The notes: a model not told the origin generated them from the letters alone. Positions 28,830-37,885 are shown, numbered from the stretch's first letter. The stretch is DNA of 64,000 nucleotides from Bifidobacterium erythrocebi (GCF_012932675.1 NZ_JAAIIF010000002.1:1-64000); one strand, 5' to 3'. Numbers and translations: made by a program.

Positions 28830-29754
28830 CGTGGTGACGGGCGTCCATGGCGACGGCTTCGAATATCTGTTCTCATGGCAGGCGGGCGGTCCGGTCTCGT
28901 TCAATGTGAACGGGAGGGAATGGCTGTACAGGGCCCCGCGTCCGGCGCTGTGGCGCGCGACCACCGACAACGACCGCGGCAACGGGTTCCCGGTCCGGTC
29001 GGCGATGTGGATGGGCGCGGATATGTTCGCCACCTGTTCCAAGACCGAGCTGAGCGTGGACGGCGAGCCGGTGGCCAAGCCGCTCGCTCCGGACAACAAC
29101 GCGTTCGGCGGTGCGGTGCAGGCGCAGACCATGACCATGACCTATACGTACACGCTGCCCGTCGTTCCCGCGACGACGGTGACGGTGGCCTACACCGTGA
29201 CTCCGGACGGCACGATCGGTGTAACGGTGCGCTACGAGGGCAAGGAAGGCCTGCCTGAACTGCCGGTGTTCGGCCTGCGGTTCGTCATGCCGACCCCGGC
29301 CAAGGGATTCACCTACACCGGTCTTTCCGGCGAGACGTACCCGGACCGTATGGCCGGCGGTGTGCCGGGCGAATACACGGTGGAGGGCATGCCGGTCACG
29401 CCGTACCTGGTGCCGCAGGATTGCGGCATGCATATGCGTACGCAGCAGGTGACGGTGACGCGCGATTCCGTGCTCGACAATTCGAAGCGCGGCGACCGAA
29501 GCGAGTTCTCGCTGACCTTTGCCCAGGCCGAGGGCGGCGAGCCGTTCGCCTTCTCCTGCCTGCCGTATACGCCGGAGGAGATCGAGAACGCCACGCATCC
29601 CAACGAGCTGCCGCCGGTGCGCCGTACGGTGCTGACGGTCTGCGGCGCGGTGCGCGGCGTGGGCGGCATCGACAGCTGGGGCTCCGACGTGAGGCCCGAC
29701 TACCACATCGATGCACAGCAGGACCACGAATATAGTTTTGTGATTAAACTATAG
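28810..29754 (+). CDS. lacM: Beta-galactosidase small subunit
   Basis: Small subunit (314 residues, Bgal_small_N-type domain) completing the active site of LacL; contains RATTDNDRGNGF and ends QDHEYSFVIKL. It begins inside the 3' end of lacL in another frame, behind GGAAGG (28798-28803), so it has its own translation start. Codon use resembles that of lacL. A TTTTAGTAAAA palindrome begins at the base after its stop, and a terminator-like hairpin lies 18 bases further on. Confidence 0.88.
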   Translation: MEIIFGDVVTGVHGDGFEYLFSWQAGGPVSFNVNGREWLYRAPRPALWRATTDNDRGNGFPVRSAMWMGADMFATCSKTELSVDGEPVAKPLAPDNNAFGGAVQAQTMTMTYTYTLPVVPATTVTVAYTVTPDGTIGVTVRYEGKEGLPELPVFGLRFVMPTPAKGFTYTGLSGETYPDRMAGGVPGEYTVEGMPVTPYLVPQDCGMHMRTQQVTVTRDSVLDNSKRGDRSEFSLTFAQAEGGEPFAFSCLPYTPEEIENATHPNELPPVRRTVLTVCGAVRGVGGIDSWGSDVRPDYHIDAQQDHEYSFVIKL

Positions 29755-29897
29755 TTTTAGTAAAAATGGCACGCGATAAGGCGGCATCCGATGGGTGTCG
29801 CCTTATCGCTATCTTGTGGAATATGGCCGTTTGGGATGTCGGGCGAGCAGGGCTGCGAAAGAGCAATTTTTTAAGTAAAAAACATGGCTTCAGTAAA
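29755..29897. promoter_or_regulatory. Operators upstream of lacS
   Basis: TTTTAGTAAAA (29755-29765), TTTTTTAAGTAAAAAA (29867-29882) and CAGTAAAAG (about 29890-29898) are copies of the lac/gal palindrome. The second copy is a near-perfect 16-base dyad. The lacS promoter lies just downstream. Confidence 0.55.
29773..29809 (+). terminator. Terminator of lacLM
   Basis: GCGATAAGGCG (29773-29783) and CGCCTTATCGC (29799-29809) form a perfect 11-bp stem, followed by TATCTTG. Confidence 0.7.
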
Positions 29898-29948
29898 AGC
29901 ATGTTATCGTAAACATCGTACATGTAAAGAGAAGCAAGGAGGCTTCAC

Positions 29949-31472
29949 ATGAGCAACGGCAGCTCTGCTGAACAATCCAAAGGCAAGGTAATGACCTCGC
30001 GCATCGCGTACGCGACCGGCGCATTCGGACATGACATCTTCTACGCCACGCTTTCGACGTACCTGATCATGTTCATCACCTCCCACCTGTTCAACTCCGG
30101 CGACGCCGCACACAACAATCGCATGGTGCTGTACATCACCACGATCATCGCCGTGCTGCGTATCGTCGAGCTGTTCATCGACCCGTTCATCGGCAATATG
30201 ATCGACAACACCACCACCAAGTGGGGCAAGTTCAAGCCGTGGGTCGTCGGCGGCGGCGTGGTCAGCTCCGTCATCCTGATGGTGCTGTTCACCGATATGG
30301 GCGGTCTGAACGAGACCAACCCGGTGCTCTACCTGTTCATCTTCGCCGTGCTGTACATCGTGATGGACATCTTCTACTCCTTCAAGGACATCAGTTTCTG
30401 GTCCATGGTCCCGGCCCTGACTTTCAGCTCCGAAGAGCGTGAGAAGACCGCTACCTTCGCCCGTGTCGGCTCCACCATCGGCGGCAACATCGTCGGTGTC
30501 GTGATCATGCCGATCGTCCTCTTCTTCTCCGTCACCAAGTCCGGCTCCGGCGACAAGAGCGGCTGGTTCTGGTTCGCCTTCATCGTGGCCCTTGTCGGCA
30601 TCATCTCCGTGCTCTGCGTCGCGCTCGGCACCCACGAGGTCGATTCCGCACTGCGCCAGAACAAGACCAAGACCGGCTTCAAGGACGTGTTCCGCATGCT
30701 GCTCAAGAACGATCAGCTCATGGCCATCGCCCTTGCCTACCTCGCCTACACCACCGGCGTGAGCATCCTGAACGCCTCCGAGCTGTACTACTTCCAGTAC
30801 ATCCTCGGCGACGCCAGCAAGTTCTCCATCCTGGCCACCATCAACACCCTGGTCGGCCTGGTCTCCGTCTCGCTGTTCCCGAAGCTCGCACAGCAGTTCA
30901 GCCGCCGCAACGTGTTCGTCGTCTGCCTGGGCATCATGCTCGCCGGCATCGTGGTCTTCTTCTTCGCCGGCAAGTCCCTGGCCCTCGTGCTGGTCGCCGC
31001 CGAGCTGTTCTTCATCCCGCAGCCGCTGGTGTTCCTCGTGGTCCTCATGACCATCACCGATTGCGTCGAATACGGCCAGCTCAAGCTCGGCCACCGCGAT
31101 GAGGCCCTGACCCTGTCCGTCCGCCCGCTGCTCGATAAGTTCGGCGGCGCCGTGTCCAACTGGGTCATCGGCTTCGCCGCCGTCGCCGCAGGCATGACCG
31201 CCGGTTCCGAGAACCACGTCACCGCCCAGGGCGAGATGAACTTCAAGCTCATCGTGTTCGTGGCTCCGCTCGTGCTCATCGTCATCGGCCTGATCATCTT
31301 CCTCACCCGCGTGAAGCTGACCGAGGAGAAGCATGCCGAGATCGTGGCCGAGCTGGAGAAGACCTGGGGCAAGGATGCGCTGAACTCCAACGCCTCCGCC
31401 GACGCCCCGGCCGCCGTCGCCGAGTCCGCTGCTCCTGCCGCAGCCGATGCCGGTGATGCCTCGGCACGATAA
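29949..31472 (+). CDS. lacS: GPH-family lactose/galactoside permease
   Basis: A 507-residue cation-linked symporter of the glycoside-pentoside-hexuronide family with about 12 membrane segments. The family motif [20 protein letters not shown] near residue 80 and [20 protein letters not shown] in the second half are seen. The regulatory IIA domain of streptococcal LacS is absent; instead an Ala/Asp-rich tail ends the protein. Position after lacLM supports lactose uptake; the exact substrate is inferred. The ribosome site is AAGGAGG. Confidence 0.85.
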   Translation: MSNGSSAEQSKGKVMTSRIAYATGAFGHDIFYATLSTYLIMFITSHLFNSGDAAHNNRMVLYITTIIAVLRIVELFIDPFIGNMIDNTTTKWGKFKPWVVGGGVVSSVILMVLFTDMGGLNETNPVLYLFIFAVLYIVMDIFYSFKDISFWSMVPALTFSSEEREKTATFARVGSTIGGNIVGVVIMPIVLFFSVTKSGSGDKSGWFWFAFIVALVGIISVLCVALGTHEVDSALRQNKTKTGFKDVFRMLLKNDQLMAIALAYLAYTTGVSILNASELYYFQYILGDASKFSILATINTLVGLVSVSLFPKLAQQFSRRNVFVVCLGIMLAGIVVFFFAGKSLALVLVAAELFFIPQPLVFLVVLMTITDCVEYGQLKLGHRDEALTLSVRPLLDKFGGAVSNWVIGFAAVAAGMTAGSENHVTAQGEMNFKLIVFVAPLVLIVIGLIIFLTRVKLTEEKHAEIVAELEKTWGKDALNSNASADAPAAVAESAAPAAADAGDASAR

Positions 31473-31786
31473 CCCCGCAACCAACTCCACAACGGAATCG
31501 CCGGCCTGTACAGCCATGCCGGCCGGTGATTCCCCTCCCCATCGGGCGGCGGCCCCATTGCAATAACCGCCCGGTGCAGCAGGTGACGAACGCACGCAGT
31601 TTCCCCCTTTCTCTGCGGGCGGTCACCGCACAGGCCGGAACCTTACGCTGGTAGGGTTCCGGCCTTTTCGTATGCGGGTTTGCGTGTGGCGGATGCGGTC
31701 TGTGCGCCGGCCGCCATGGGCCGGTCATGCTATGGTTGCAAGTAAATTCATTTAGCTAGTGTGATGGTTGGGAAGGCTGGGATCCG
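31473..31786. other. Gap with lacS terminator and regulator promoter
   Basis: No gene is seen. It holds a weak hairpin around 31494-31535, the lacS terminator (31632-31668), and a TATGGT box (31731-31736) followed by AAGTAAATTCATTTAGCT, a degenerate lac-type palindrome, in front of the LacI gene. Confidence 0.55.
31632..31668 (+). terminator. Intrinsic terminator of lacS
   Basis: AGGCCGGAACC (31632-31642) and GGTTCCGGCCT (31655-31665) pair over 11 bp, ending in TTTT. Confidence 0.85.
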
Positions 31787-32818
31787 ATGGCCACGATCAA
31801 GGAAATCGCGAAGCATACGGGCTTCTCGCAGGCCACGGTGTCGAGGATCCTGAACGACGATCCCTCGTTCTCCGTCAAGGAATCCACCCGCCAGAAGGTG
31901 CTGACCGCCAGCCTCGAACTGGGGTATGAGAACGTCTCGCAGTACCAGCGCATCATCATTCCGCGCGATATCGCGATTCTGAACAACGTTGTCCCCGACA
32001 AGGGCCTGCAGGACGCGTATTTCGACGAACTGCGCGAGGTGCTGACCGCCCAGGCCAAGGAACAGCGCATGAACGCGACGATCTACGACAGTGCGGACGA
32101 GCTGATCGCGCATGGCGACGAATACGCAGGCTTCATCTCCATGGGACCGGCGGTGCTGCCGATCGAGACGCTGCGCAAGCTCCATAAGGCGCTGCCGCAT
32201 GGCGTGTTCATCGACATCAACCCCGCACCGAATCTGTTCGATTCCGTACAGCCCGATCTGGAGCAGATCGTGCTCGACGCGCTTGACGCGTTGCAGGCCA
32301 ACGGGTGCCGCCGGATCGGGTTCATCGGCGGTGCCGGCACCATGATGGGGGAGCATTTGTATCCCGAGGATATCCGCCATTTCGCATTCTGCAACTGGGG
32401 TAGCCGACTGGGCTTGGAGACCGAGGGCATGGTCTATGCCGATGGCCCGTTCACCGTGGCCAACGGCCGCGAGCAGGGTGAACGGCTGATCCGCGACCAT
32501 GCGGACGACCTGCCGGATGCGGTGCTGGTGGCCGCGGACACGCTGTCCGTGGGGCTGTTGCAGGCCTTTGCCGCCAAGGGCATTCTAGTGCCGCGCGACA
32601 TCACAGTGGTGAGCATCAACAATCAGGAGATTGCAAAGTACACCTCCCCGGCGCTCTCGTCGTTCGACATCGACAAGGAGGAGCTGACGCGCACGGCGGT
32701 GCTCATGCTTGCCGAATCGCTGGTGGGCAAGCGTACCGTGAAGCAGCACACGTGCATCTCCTCGCATCTGGTGGTGCGCGAGAGTTTCGTGCCGAAGGGT
32801 TCCGGCGTTTCCGACTGA
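31787..32818 (+). CDS. LacI-family regulator, LacR-like
   Basis: A 343-residue LacI-family regulator lying between the two GPH permeases. The helix-turn-helix is IKEIAKHTGFSQATVSRILN at residues 4-23. Like the regulator at 21479 it lacks the canonical hinge helix; YENVSQYQRIIIPRDIAILN runs straight into the core domain. It therefore probably reads one of the TTTASTAAA-type sites, including those before the permease at 33153. The start is behind GGGAAGG. Effector unknown; a galactoside is likely. Confidence 0.8.
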   Translation: MATIKEIAKHTGFSQATVSRILNDDPSFSVKESTRQKVLTASLELGYENVSQYQRIIIPRDIAILNNVVPDKGLQDAYFDELREVLTAQAKEQRMNATIYDSADELIAHGDEYAGFISMGPAVLPIETLRKLHKALPHGVFIDINPAPNLFDSVQPDLEQIVLDALDALQANGCRRIGFIGGAGTMMGEHLYPEDIRHFAFCNWGSRLGLETEGMVYADGPFTVANGREQGERLIRDHADDLPDAVLVAADTLSVGLLQAFAAKGILVPRDITVVSINNQEIAKYTSPALSSFDIDKEELTRTAVLMLAESLVGKRTVKQHTCISSHLVVRESFVPKGSGVSD

Positions 32819-32902
32819 ATCAAGTATTCCGGGTGGCAGTGCCAGGGGAGTGTGGTGCCGGCGCATGTGGGCGCGGCATATAGGGGTATCGGCTGGACGC
32901 TC

Positions 32903-32924
32903 GATTAAGTAAATCTGTTTAATC
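32903..32924. promoter_or_regulatory. Dyad GATTAA...TTAATC containing AAGTAAA
   Basis: GATTAAGTAAATC and the following TGTTTAATC form an imperfect 22-base dyad between the LacI gene and the second GPH permease. Confidence 0.4.
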
Positions 32925-33057
32925 AATAGTGCTGGCTGCGGGGTTTCTCCGCTGAAGGCGCAGATGTCGGCGTTTGGCGTCAGACTGCATGCCTATGCCG
33001 TAGTTTTCCATATCATCAGTGCGATGCCTGACTGCGTTTCGGCAATGTCAAGGCGCA

Positions 33058-33101
33058 TTTATTTAGTAAACAATTTTACTTATCACAATAAAACATATAG
33101 A
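33058..33101 (+). promoter_or_regulatory. Promoter/operator of second GPH permease
   Basis: TTTATTTAGTAAAC, then TTTTACT (33074-33080) as a -35 region and TATAGA (33096-33101) as -10, spacing 15-16. The palindrome sits just upstream of the promoter, as in the other lac units. Confidence 0.5.
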
Positions 33102-33152
33102 CTTATGTACACGATCAATGGATGATCTAGAAATCTTCTAAGGAGAAGAAGC

Positions 33153-34709
33153 ATGGGAAATGAAACCACCATCGCCAACGGCGGCAATCGTCGTGGTCGA
33201 ATTGGCCAGCGCGTGGCATACGCGTTCGGCAACCTCGGTCAGTCCGCGTTCTACAACGCGCTGAGCACCTACTTCATCGTATATGTGACCAGCTGCCTGT
33301 TCTCCGGCGTCGACAAGGGCGTTGCGGCCAAGCTGATCGGCATCATCACCAGCCTCGTCGTGGTCATCCGCATTGCGGAGATCTTCATCGACCCGCTGCT
33401 GGGCAACATCGTGGACAACACCAGCACCAAGTGGGGCCGCTTCCGCCCGTGGCAGTTCCTCGGCGGCCTGGTCTCCGCCCTGCTGCTCATCGTGGTCTAC
33501 ACCGGCATGTTCGGCCTGGTCAACGTGAACACCACCTGGTTCATCGTGCTGTTCGTCATCTGCTTCGTCGTGCTCGACGTGTTCTACTCCCTGCGCGACA
33601 TCTCCTACTGGGGCATGATCCCGGCGCTGTCCTCCGACTCCCATGAGCGCTCCACCTACACCGCCCTCGGCTCCTTCACCGGCTCCATCGGCTACAACGG
33701 CATCACCGTCGTCGTGATCCCGATCGTCACCTACTTCAGCTGGGTGTTCACCGGTTCCCACACCGAAAGCCAGAGCGGCTGGACCGCCTTCGGCATCATC
33801 GTGGCCCTGCTCGGCATCCTGACCGCATGGTCCGTCGCGTTCGGCACCAAGGAAAGCCAGAGCGCTCTGCGTTCCAAGGCCCAGAAGAACGGCGGCCCGC
33901 TGCAGGCGTTCAAGGCCCTGTTCCAGAACGACCAGCTGCTGTGGGTCGCGCTGAGCTACCTGCTGTACGCCATCGCCAACGTGGCCACCACCGGCGTGCT
34001 GATCTTCCTGTTCAAGTTCGTGCTGGACAACCAGGCCGCCTACTCCATGACCGGCGTCATCGCACTGGTCGCAGGCCTCGTCATGGCGCCGCTGTACCCG
34101 ATCCTCAACAAGCGCATCCCGCGCCGCTACCTGTACATCGGCGGCATGACCTCCATGATCATCGCCTACATCATGCTCGGCATCTTCTCGACCAACATGA
34201 TCATGGTGTTCGTGGCGCTGGTCCTCTTCTACGTGCCGGGTACGCTCATCCAGATGACCGCCATCCTGTCCCTGACCGACTCCATCGAATACGGCCAGCT
34301 CAAGAACGGCAAGCGTAACGAGGCCGTCACCCTGTCCGTCCGCCCGATGCTCGACAAGATCGGCGGCGCCATGTCCAACGGCATCGTCGGCTTCATCGCC
34401 ATCGCCGCCGGCATGACCGGTGACGCCACCGCGGCCGACATGACCGCCGCGAACATCAGCACCTTCAAGACCTGCGCGTTCTACGTGCCGCTGGCGCTGA
34501 TCGTGCTGAGCCTGCTGGTGTTCATGTTCAAGGTGAAGATCAGCGAGAAGATGCACGACGATATCGTCAAGCAGCTTGAGGCCAAGCTGGCCGCCGGCGA
34601 GCTGGAGGACGAGTCCGGCGAGGAATCCGAAGGCGCTGCCGAGGATGCGCCCGCAGAAGTCGCCGCCGCTGGTGCCGCTGAAGCCGGTAGCGCCGCCGCT
34701 GCGAAGTAA
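33153..34709 (+). CDS. GPH-family sugar symporter
   Basis: A 518-residue glycoside-pentoside-hexuronide permease, clearly paralogous to LacS at 29949: IDPLLGNIVDNTSTKWGRFR near residue 90, DSIEYGQLKNGKRNEAVTLS near 380, and an acidic Ala/Glu-rich tail. About 12 membrane helices. It has its own regulator upstream and operator-like sites, and no glycosidase of its own, so it may share LacLM or the GH42 enzyme. The substrate is unknown; a galactoside is likely. A 54-base perfect hairpin of the dispersed repeat family lies five bases after its stop. Confidence 0.83.
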   Translation: MGNETTIANGGNRRGRIGQRVAYAFGNLGQSAFYNALSTYFIVYVTSCLFSGVDKGVAAKLIGIITSLVVVIRIAEIFIDPLLGNIVDNTSTKWGRFRPWQFLGGLVSALLLIVVYTGMFGLVNVNTTWFIVLFVICFVVLDVFYSLRDISYWGMIPALSSDSHERSTYTALGSFTGSIGYNGITVVVIPIVTYFSWVFTGSHTESQSGWTAFGIIVALLGILTAWSVAFGTKESQSALRSKAQKNGGPLQAFKALFQNDQLLWVALSYLLYAIANVATTGVLIFLFKFVLDNQAAYSMTGVIALVAGLVMAPLYPILNKRIPRRYLYIGGMTSMIIAYIMLGIFSTNMIMVFVALVLFYVPGTLIQMTAILSLTDSIEYGQLKNGKRNEAVTLSVRPMLDKIGGAMSNGIVGFIAIAAGMTGDATAADMTAANISTFKTCAFYVPLALIVLSLLVFMFKVKISEKMHDDIVKQLEAKLAAGELEDESGEESEGAAEDAPAEVAAAGAAEAGSAAAAK

Positions 34710-34714
34710 CCCAC

Positions 34715-34768
34715 TTGGTGGTCGATTCGGTCGAATTCGAGCCCGAATTCGACCGAATCGACCACCAA
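34715..34768. repeat. Dispersed palindrome, copy A
   Basis: Arms of 25 bases (34715-34739 and 34744-34768) are exact complements around AGCC, starting TTGGTGGTCGATTCGGTCG. It shares the core GGTCGATTCGGTCG with copies at 47.5, 49.1 and 49.3 kb. Confidence 0.85.
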
Positions 34769-34774
34769 CTACGT

Positions 34775-34812
34775 AAAGGAGCCCTGTACCGAGTGAGGTG
34801 CGGGGCTCCTTT
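34775..34812 (+). terminator. Terminator of second GPH permease
   Basis: AAAGGAGCCC (34775-34784) and GGGCTCCTTT (34803-34812) form a 10-bp stem ending in a short T-run. Confidence 0.8.
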
Positions 34813-34841
34813 GTATGGCCGGGGGAGTGCTGGGGAATACG

Positions 34842-34876
34842 GAAAGGCCGCGACCTTGTGCGGGTCGCGGCCTTTC
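34842..34876 (-). terminator. Terminator of the 40-residue peptide gene
   Basis: GAAAGGCCGCGACC (34842-34855) and GGTCGCGGCCTTTC (34863-34876) pair perfectly over 14 bp, about 50 bases beyond the stop of the minus-strand peptide gene. Confidence 0.75.
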
Positions 34877-34923
34877 GGAAGTGTTATGCCGGGCTGGCGA
34901 TTACATCGCCGGTGCCTGATGCA

Positions 34924-35046
34924 TCACTTGTTGATGATGCGCTTGAACAGGTCGGAGGAAGCCTTGGCGAGGGCGAACTGGTAGAAGCCCGGATCGACGG
35001 AGGCGAGGTTGCTGCTCAGGATCTTATCGAGGGTATCGTTCTTCAT
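34924..35046 (-). CDS. Small 40-residue protein of unknown function
   Basis: Begins MKNDTLDKILSSNLASVDPG and ends SSDLFKRIINK; no cysteine, no signal peptide, and a mixed amphipathic composition with a predicted helix in the second half. It is supported by a ribosome site (AAAGGAAA, eight bases before the ATG), a clean start/stop, and a perfect 14-bp terminator downstream. No family is recognised. It stands alone between a permease and an orphan LacI gene. A regulatory or signalling peptide is possible but not shown. Confidence 0.6.
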   Translation of the reverse strand: MKNDTLDKILSSNLASVDPGFYQFALAKASSDLFKRIINK

Positions 35047-35615
35047 GATTGTTTCCTTTCGTGCGCGGCCAGTTGTTGTATTGTCTGTTGTCGTTCTTGC
35101 GGCCGCATGGTGTGCGTTCTTGCGTTCGGGGCATTCCCTTGCGCGGGGTGCCGCCTTACCGGTTCGCCCGGGCTTGCTAAGCGGCATCGTGTTGTGTCGT
35201 TCTTTTCTGTTGTGATTTCAGTGTATGCCCGTTGCCGTGCGAAATCATGCTGTAGTCGTTGAATTCTTTGTATATTTATCGGGTAATCTTGAAATGAACA
35301 TATAACGTGTGCGATTCCGGCCTATCTGCTGTCGTGTTTCACATGAAACGTAGTGCGGACCGAGTTGGATAAAAGGCGCGATGGGATGCATGACGGAGCA
35401 GGAAGAATAGCGTGCGAAACCGTGGGTGGGGCTGCGGTGCGACTCGATAGTACAATGCCGGGAGACGCATATATATATGAAGGTATATGGAAAGCAGACG
35501 GTCGATGACTGGCGGAACGCCGTGAGACAACGGATGGGCTGTCCTGCGATCGGTAGATGTGTGACCGGATCGATTCCGGATCTTCATGTGATTCATGGGA
35601 TGAAATGAGGCGAAT
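35047..35615. other. 569-base gap before orphan LacI gene
   Basis: Contains the upstream region of the peptide gene (minus strand), a parS-like palindrome (35335-35350), a TACAAT box (35451-35456) with a poor -35, and a 43-codon open frame from ATG 35477 to 35608 with only a weak GGGAG ribosome site, which ends just before the LacI start. No product is recognised. Confidence 0.5.
35335..35350. promoter_or_regulatory. parS-like palindrome, upstream copy
   Basis: TGTTTCACATGAAACG matches the bacterial ParB site TGTTTCACGTGAAACA at 14 of 16 bases, with a change at the central CpG. It lies about 265 bases upstream of the orphan LacI gene. Confidence 0.45.
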
Positions 35616-36689
35616 GTGGTAGGAATGCGCGATGTCGCGAAGCGGGCCGGCGTCTCGCTGAGCACCGTGTCTCTGGTGGTGAACGGCACGGGGTATGTCT
35701 CCGATGATATGCGTGAGCGTGTGCGGCAGGCCATGGAATCGTTGCATTATGTACCGAACGATTTGGCGCGTAACCTGTCGCGGAATCGCGCCAACACCGT
35801 CGGTATCATTGTTCCGACGATCCGTCACCCGTTCTTCGCCACGCTTACCGCAAGCCTGCAGCATGTGCTGTCCGAACAGGGCTTGCAGACCTTGCTGTGC
35901 TCCACGACCGATGCGGTGAACGGCGAGGCGGAATACGTCGATATGCTGCGCAGGCGTCTGATGGACGGCATTGTGATGGGTGCGCACACCGAGCACGCGC
36001 CGGATTACTGGACGTCGATTCATCGTCCGGTCATCGCGTTCGACCGTGTGCTGGGGGAGGGGATTCCCTCCATTGGGTCCGATCATGTGCAGGGCGGGCG
36101 TTTGATCGCAGATTTGTTGATCCGCACGGGCGCGCGGCGCGTTGCGGTGATCGGCGGACCTCGGACGCAGTTCGGGGCTTCGAGCGTGGAACGGACGACG
36201 TTCCCGACGGTGCGCTACCACTTGGCATTGGAGCGTGAGCTGGCCAGGGCCGGTGTGCATTACGAGTACGTTGAGGCGGGTGAGGTGATGGATTTCGCCG
36301 GGTATGCTTCCGCCGTGCGCAGTGTGTTCGACCGTGGCGCAGACTGTGCCGTGGATGCGGTGGTGAGTTCGGATATCGGCGCGTCGCTGTGCGTGCGTGA
36401 GGCGATGGCCAGGGGCGTGAGTGTTCCGGACGATATGCAGATCGTGGCGTATGACGGGACGTATCTGACCGACTTGGCCGGCATGCCGTTGACGGTGGTG
36501 CGGCAGGATTTTCAGGGCATTGCAAGGTGCATTGCCGACCAGATGATGCGGCTTATCCACGGGAAAGAATCCAAAGGGGCTGTCAGCGATGCCGGTGCGG
36601 CCAATCGGGCCGCTTACCCCGTGGGGGAGGCTGAGCAGCTGATTTCCGTTTCCCTGGTCGAGGGTGCAACTACGCGTGATCGTCACTGA
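35616..36689 (+). CDS. LacI-family regulator (orphan)
   Basis: A 357-residue LacI-family regulator. The helix-turn-helix is MRDVAKRAGVSLSTVSLVVN, the recognition helix ending in Leu where most relatives have Arg; a canonical hinge (ARNLSRNRANTVGIIVP) follows, then the sugar-binding core with IPSIGSDHVQGG and VAYDGTYLTDLAGMPLTVV. The start is GTG at 35616 with GAGG upstream. It has no transport or enzyme gene beside it; the next gene faces it. Palindromes TGTTTCAYRTGAAAC on both sides may be its own operators or ParB sites. Confidence 0.8.
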   Translation: MVGMRDVAKRAGVSLSTVSLVVNGTGYVSDDMRERVRQAMESLHYVPNDLARNLSRNRANTVGIIVPTIRHPFFATLTASLQHVLSEQGLQTLLCSTTDAVNGEAEYVDMLRRRLMDGIVMGAHTEHAPDYWTSIHRPVIAFDRVLGEGIPSIGSDHVQGGRLIADLLIRTGARRVAVIGGPRTQFGASSVERTTFPTVRYHLALERELARAGVHYEYVEAGEVMDFAGYASAVRSVFDRGADCAVDAVVSSDIGASLCVREAMARGVSVPDDMQIVAYDGTYLTDLAGMPLTVVRQDFQGIARCIADQMMRLIHGKESKGAVSDAGAANRAAYPVGEAEQLISVSLVEGATTRDRH

Positions 36690-36766
36690 GACTGACGTAT
36701 GGTACGTGGCGCGGTTTGCTGCAGTGCAGTACGTCGCATACCGATCGTCGCGTGAAACACATTCAT

Positions 36767-36782
36767 TGTTTCATGTGAAACA
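36767..36782. promoter_or_regulatory. parS-like palindrome, downstream copy
   Basis: TGTTTCATGTGAAACA matches the ParB consensus at 15 of 16 bases. Half-sites CGTGAAACA lie on both sides (36751-36759 and 36788-36796). Confidence 0.5.
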
Positions 36783-36874
36783 TTCCGCGTGAAACACAGG
36801 TGCTTGTCATACCGCGAAGTCAAAATAACGCAAAAATCCGATTTCCTGCCGTTCGGATGGTCGAATAGTGCGGC

Positions 36875-37885
36875 TTATTTCCTGCACTCCCGCACGGAGC
36901 CGCGGTCGATGAATTCAGGCGGGATAACCGTTTTGACGCCGGGGGTGAGTTTCTCTCCGTTGCGCTGCCTCTCGATCATGGAGAACGCCTCACGCCCGAT
37001 ATCGTGGAACTTCAGCTTCATCGTGGTCAGTTCCAGCCTTGGCACCAAGCCTTCGAGTGAATCATCGACACCGATGATGCTCACATCCTCCGGCACCCGC
37101 TTACCGGCCGCCCGCAAGCCCAACATCGCGCCGTATGCCATTTGGTCGTTTGCCGCATATATCGCGGTGCACGTGTTTTCGTGAGCAAGAGCCAGACCTG
37201 CCTGGTACCCGCTGTCGGCCTCCCAGTCGCCGATATAGGCGGGAGGAATCGGCGCCCCGGCTTGGGACAAGGCATCGCGCCACCCGCGCATACGGCTTTG
37301 CGCCGCCCGGGAAGTAGAGGGGCCCGCTATGTGATATACGGTATGGTGCCCTTTGGAGAGCAGATAATCCACGGCGGCGGTGGAGCATCCGTATGAATCG
37401 GAGTCGATGGTGACGCAATGATCGGACGGCTCCTCGGAGATGAGCACGACCGGCAGGTTCTGCGACGGCGTGAATTGGTTGAAATCGGTGAAATCGCGTT
37501 CCATAATGACGATCACGCCGTCCAGAGGAAGACCCTCGACGAGTTTCAGCGCGCCGGCCAGGGAATGATCCTGCAGGGTATCGAGCGTGCGGATGGTCGT
37601 GGAATACCCGTGCTCTGCGGCCACATCGACTATGCCTTCGAGAATGCGTGCATTGCCGAAGGCCGACATGTGGGAAAGCAGTACGCCGATATTGTTGAAT
37701 CGGCCCCTTTTCAGGGCTCGTGCGGCGTAGTTCGGGCGATACCCTAGTTTGCGCATGGCGATTTCCACACGGCTTTGCGTTTCCGGGCGGACGGCGGCGC
37801 TGCCGTTTGCGACACGTGACACCGTTTGTGGGGAGACTCCGGCCTCCTTGGCGACGTCCTGTAACGAAACGGAGATGCGTTCCAT
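36875..37885 (-). CDS. LacI-family regulator of the GH42 gene
   Basis: A 336-residue LacI-family regulator divergent from the GH42 beta-galactosidase gene. Helix-turn-helix LQDVAKEAGVSPQTVSRVAN near the N terminus, canonical hinge ARALKRGRFNNIGVLL, and a core domain with AIYAANDQMAYGAMLGLRAAGKRVPEDVSIIGVDD. The start at 37885 (MERISV) has AGGAGG upstream; an earlier in-frame ATG is not favoured. GTTAC dyads in the 257-base divergent region are the likely operators. The position indicates local control of GH42. Confidence 0.83.
   Translation of the reverse strand: MERISVSLQDVAKEAGVSPQTVSRVANGSAAVRPETQSRVEIAMRKLGYRPNYAARALKRGRFNNIGVLLSHMSAFGNARILEGIVDVAAEHGYSTTIRTLDTLQDHSLAGALKLVEGLPLDGVIVIMERDFTDFNQFTPSQNLPVVLISEEPSDHCVTIDSDSYGCSTAAVDYLLSKGHHTVYHIAGPSTSRAAQSRMRGWRDALSQAGAPIPPAYIGDWEADSGYQAGLALAHENTCTAIYAANDQMAYGAMLGLRAAGKRVPEDVSIIGVDDSLEGLVPRLELTTMKLKFHDIGREAFSMIERQRNGEKLTPGVKTVIPPEFIDRGSVRECRK

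Noticed and set aside
26886-29754. A lacZ gene broken by a frameshift
   Set aside because: The downstream part has its own ribosome site and ATG, the overlap is short (20 bases), and both products match the lengths of natural LacL and LacM subunits.
34715-34768. Intrinsic terminator of the second GPH permease
   Set aside because: The 54-base hairpin has no T-run and matches the dispersed repeat family; the better terminator is at 34775-34812.
35477-35608. 43-codon leader peptide before the orphan LacI gene
   Set aside because: The ribosome site is weak and distant, the translation has no codon bias or amino-acid runs, and no attenuator structure follows.
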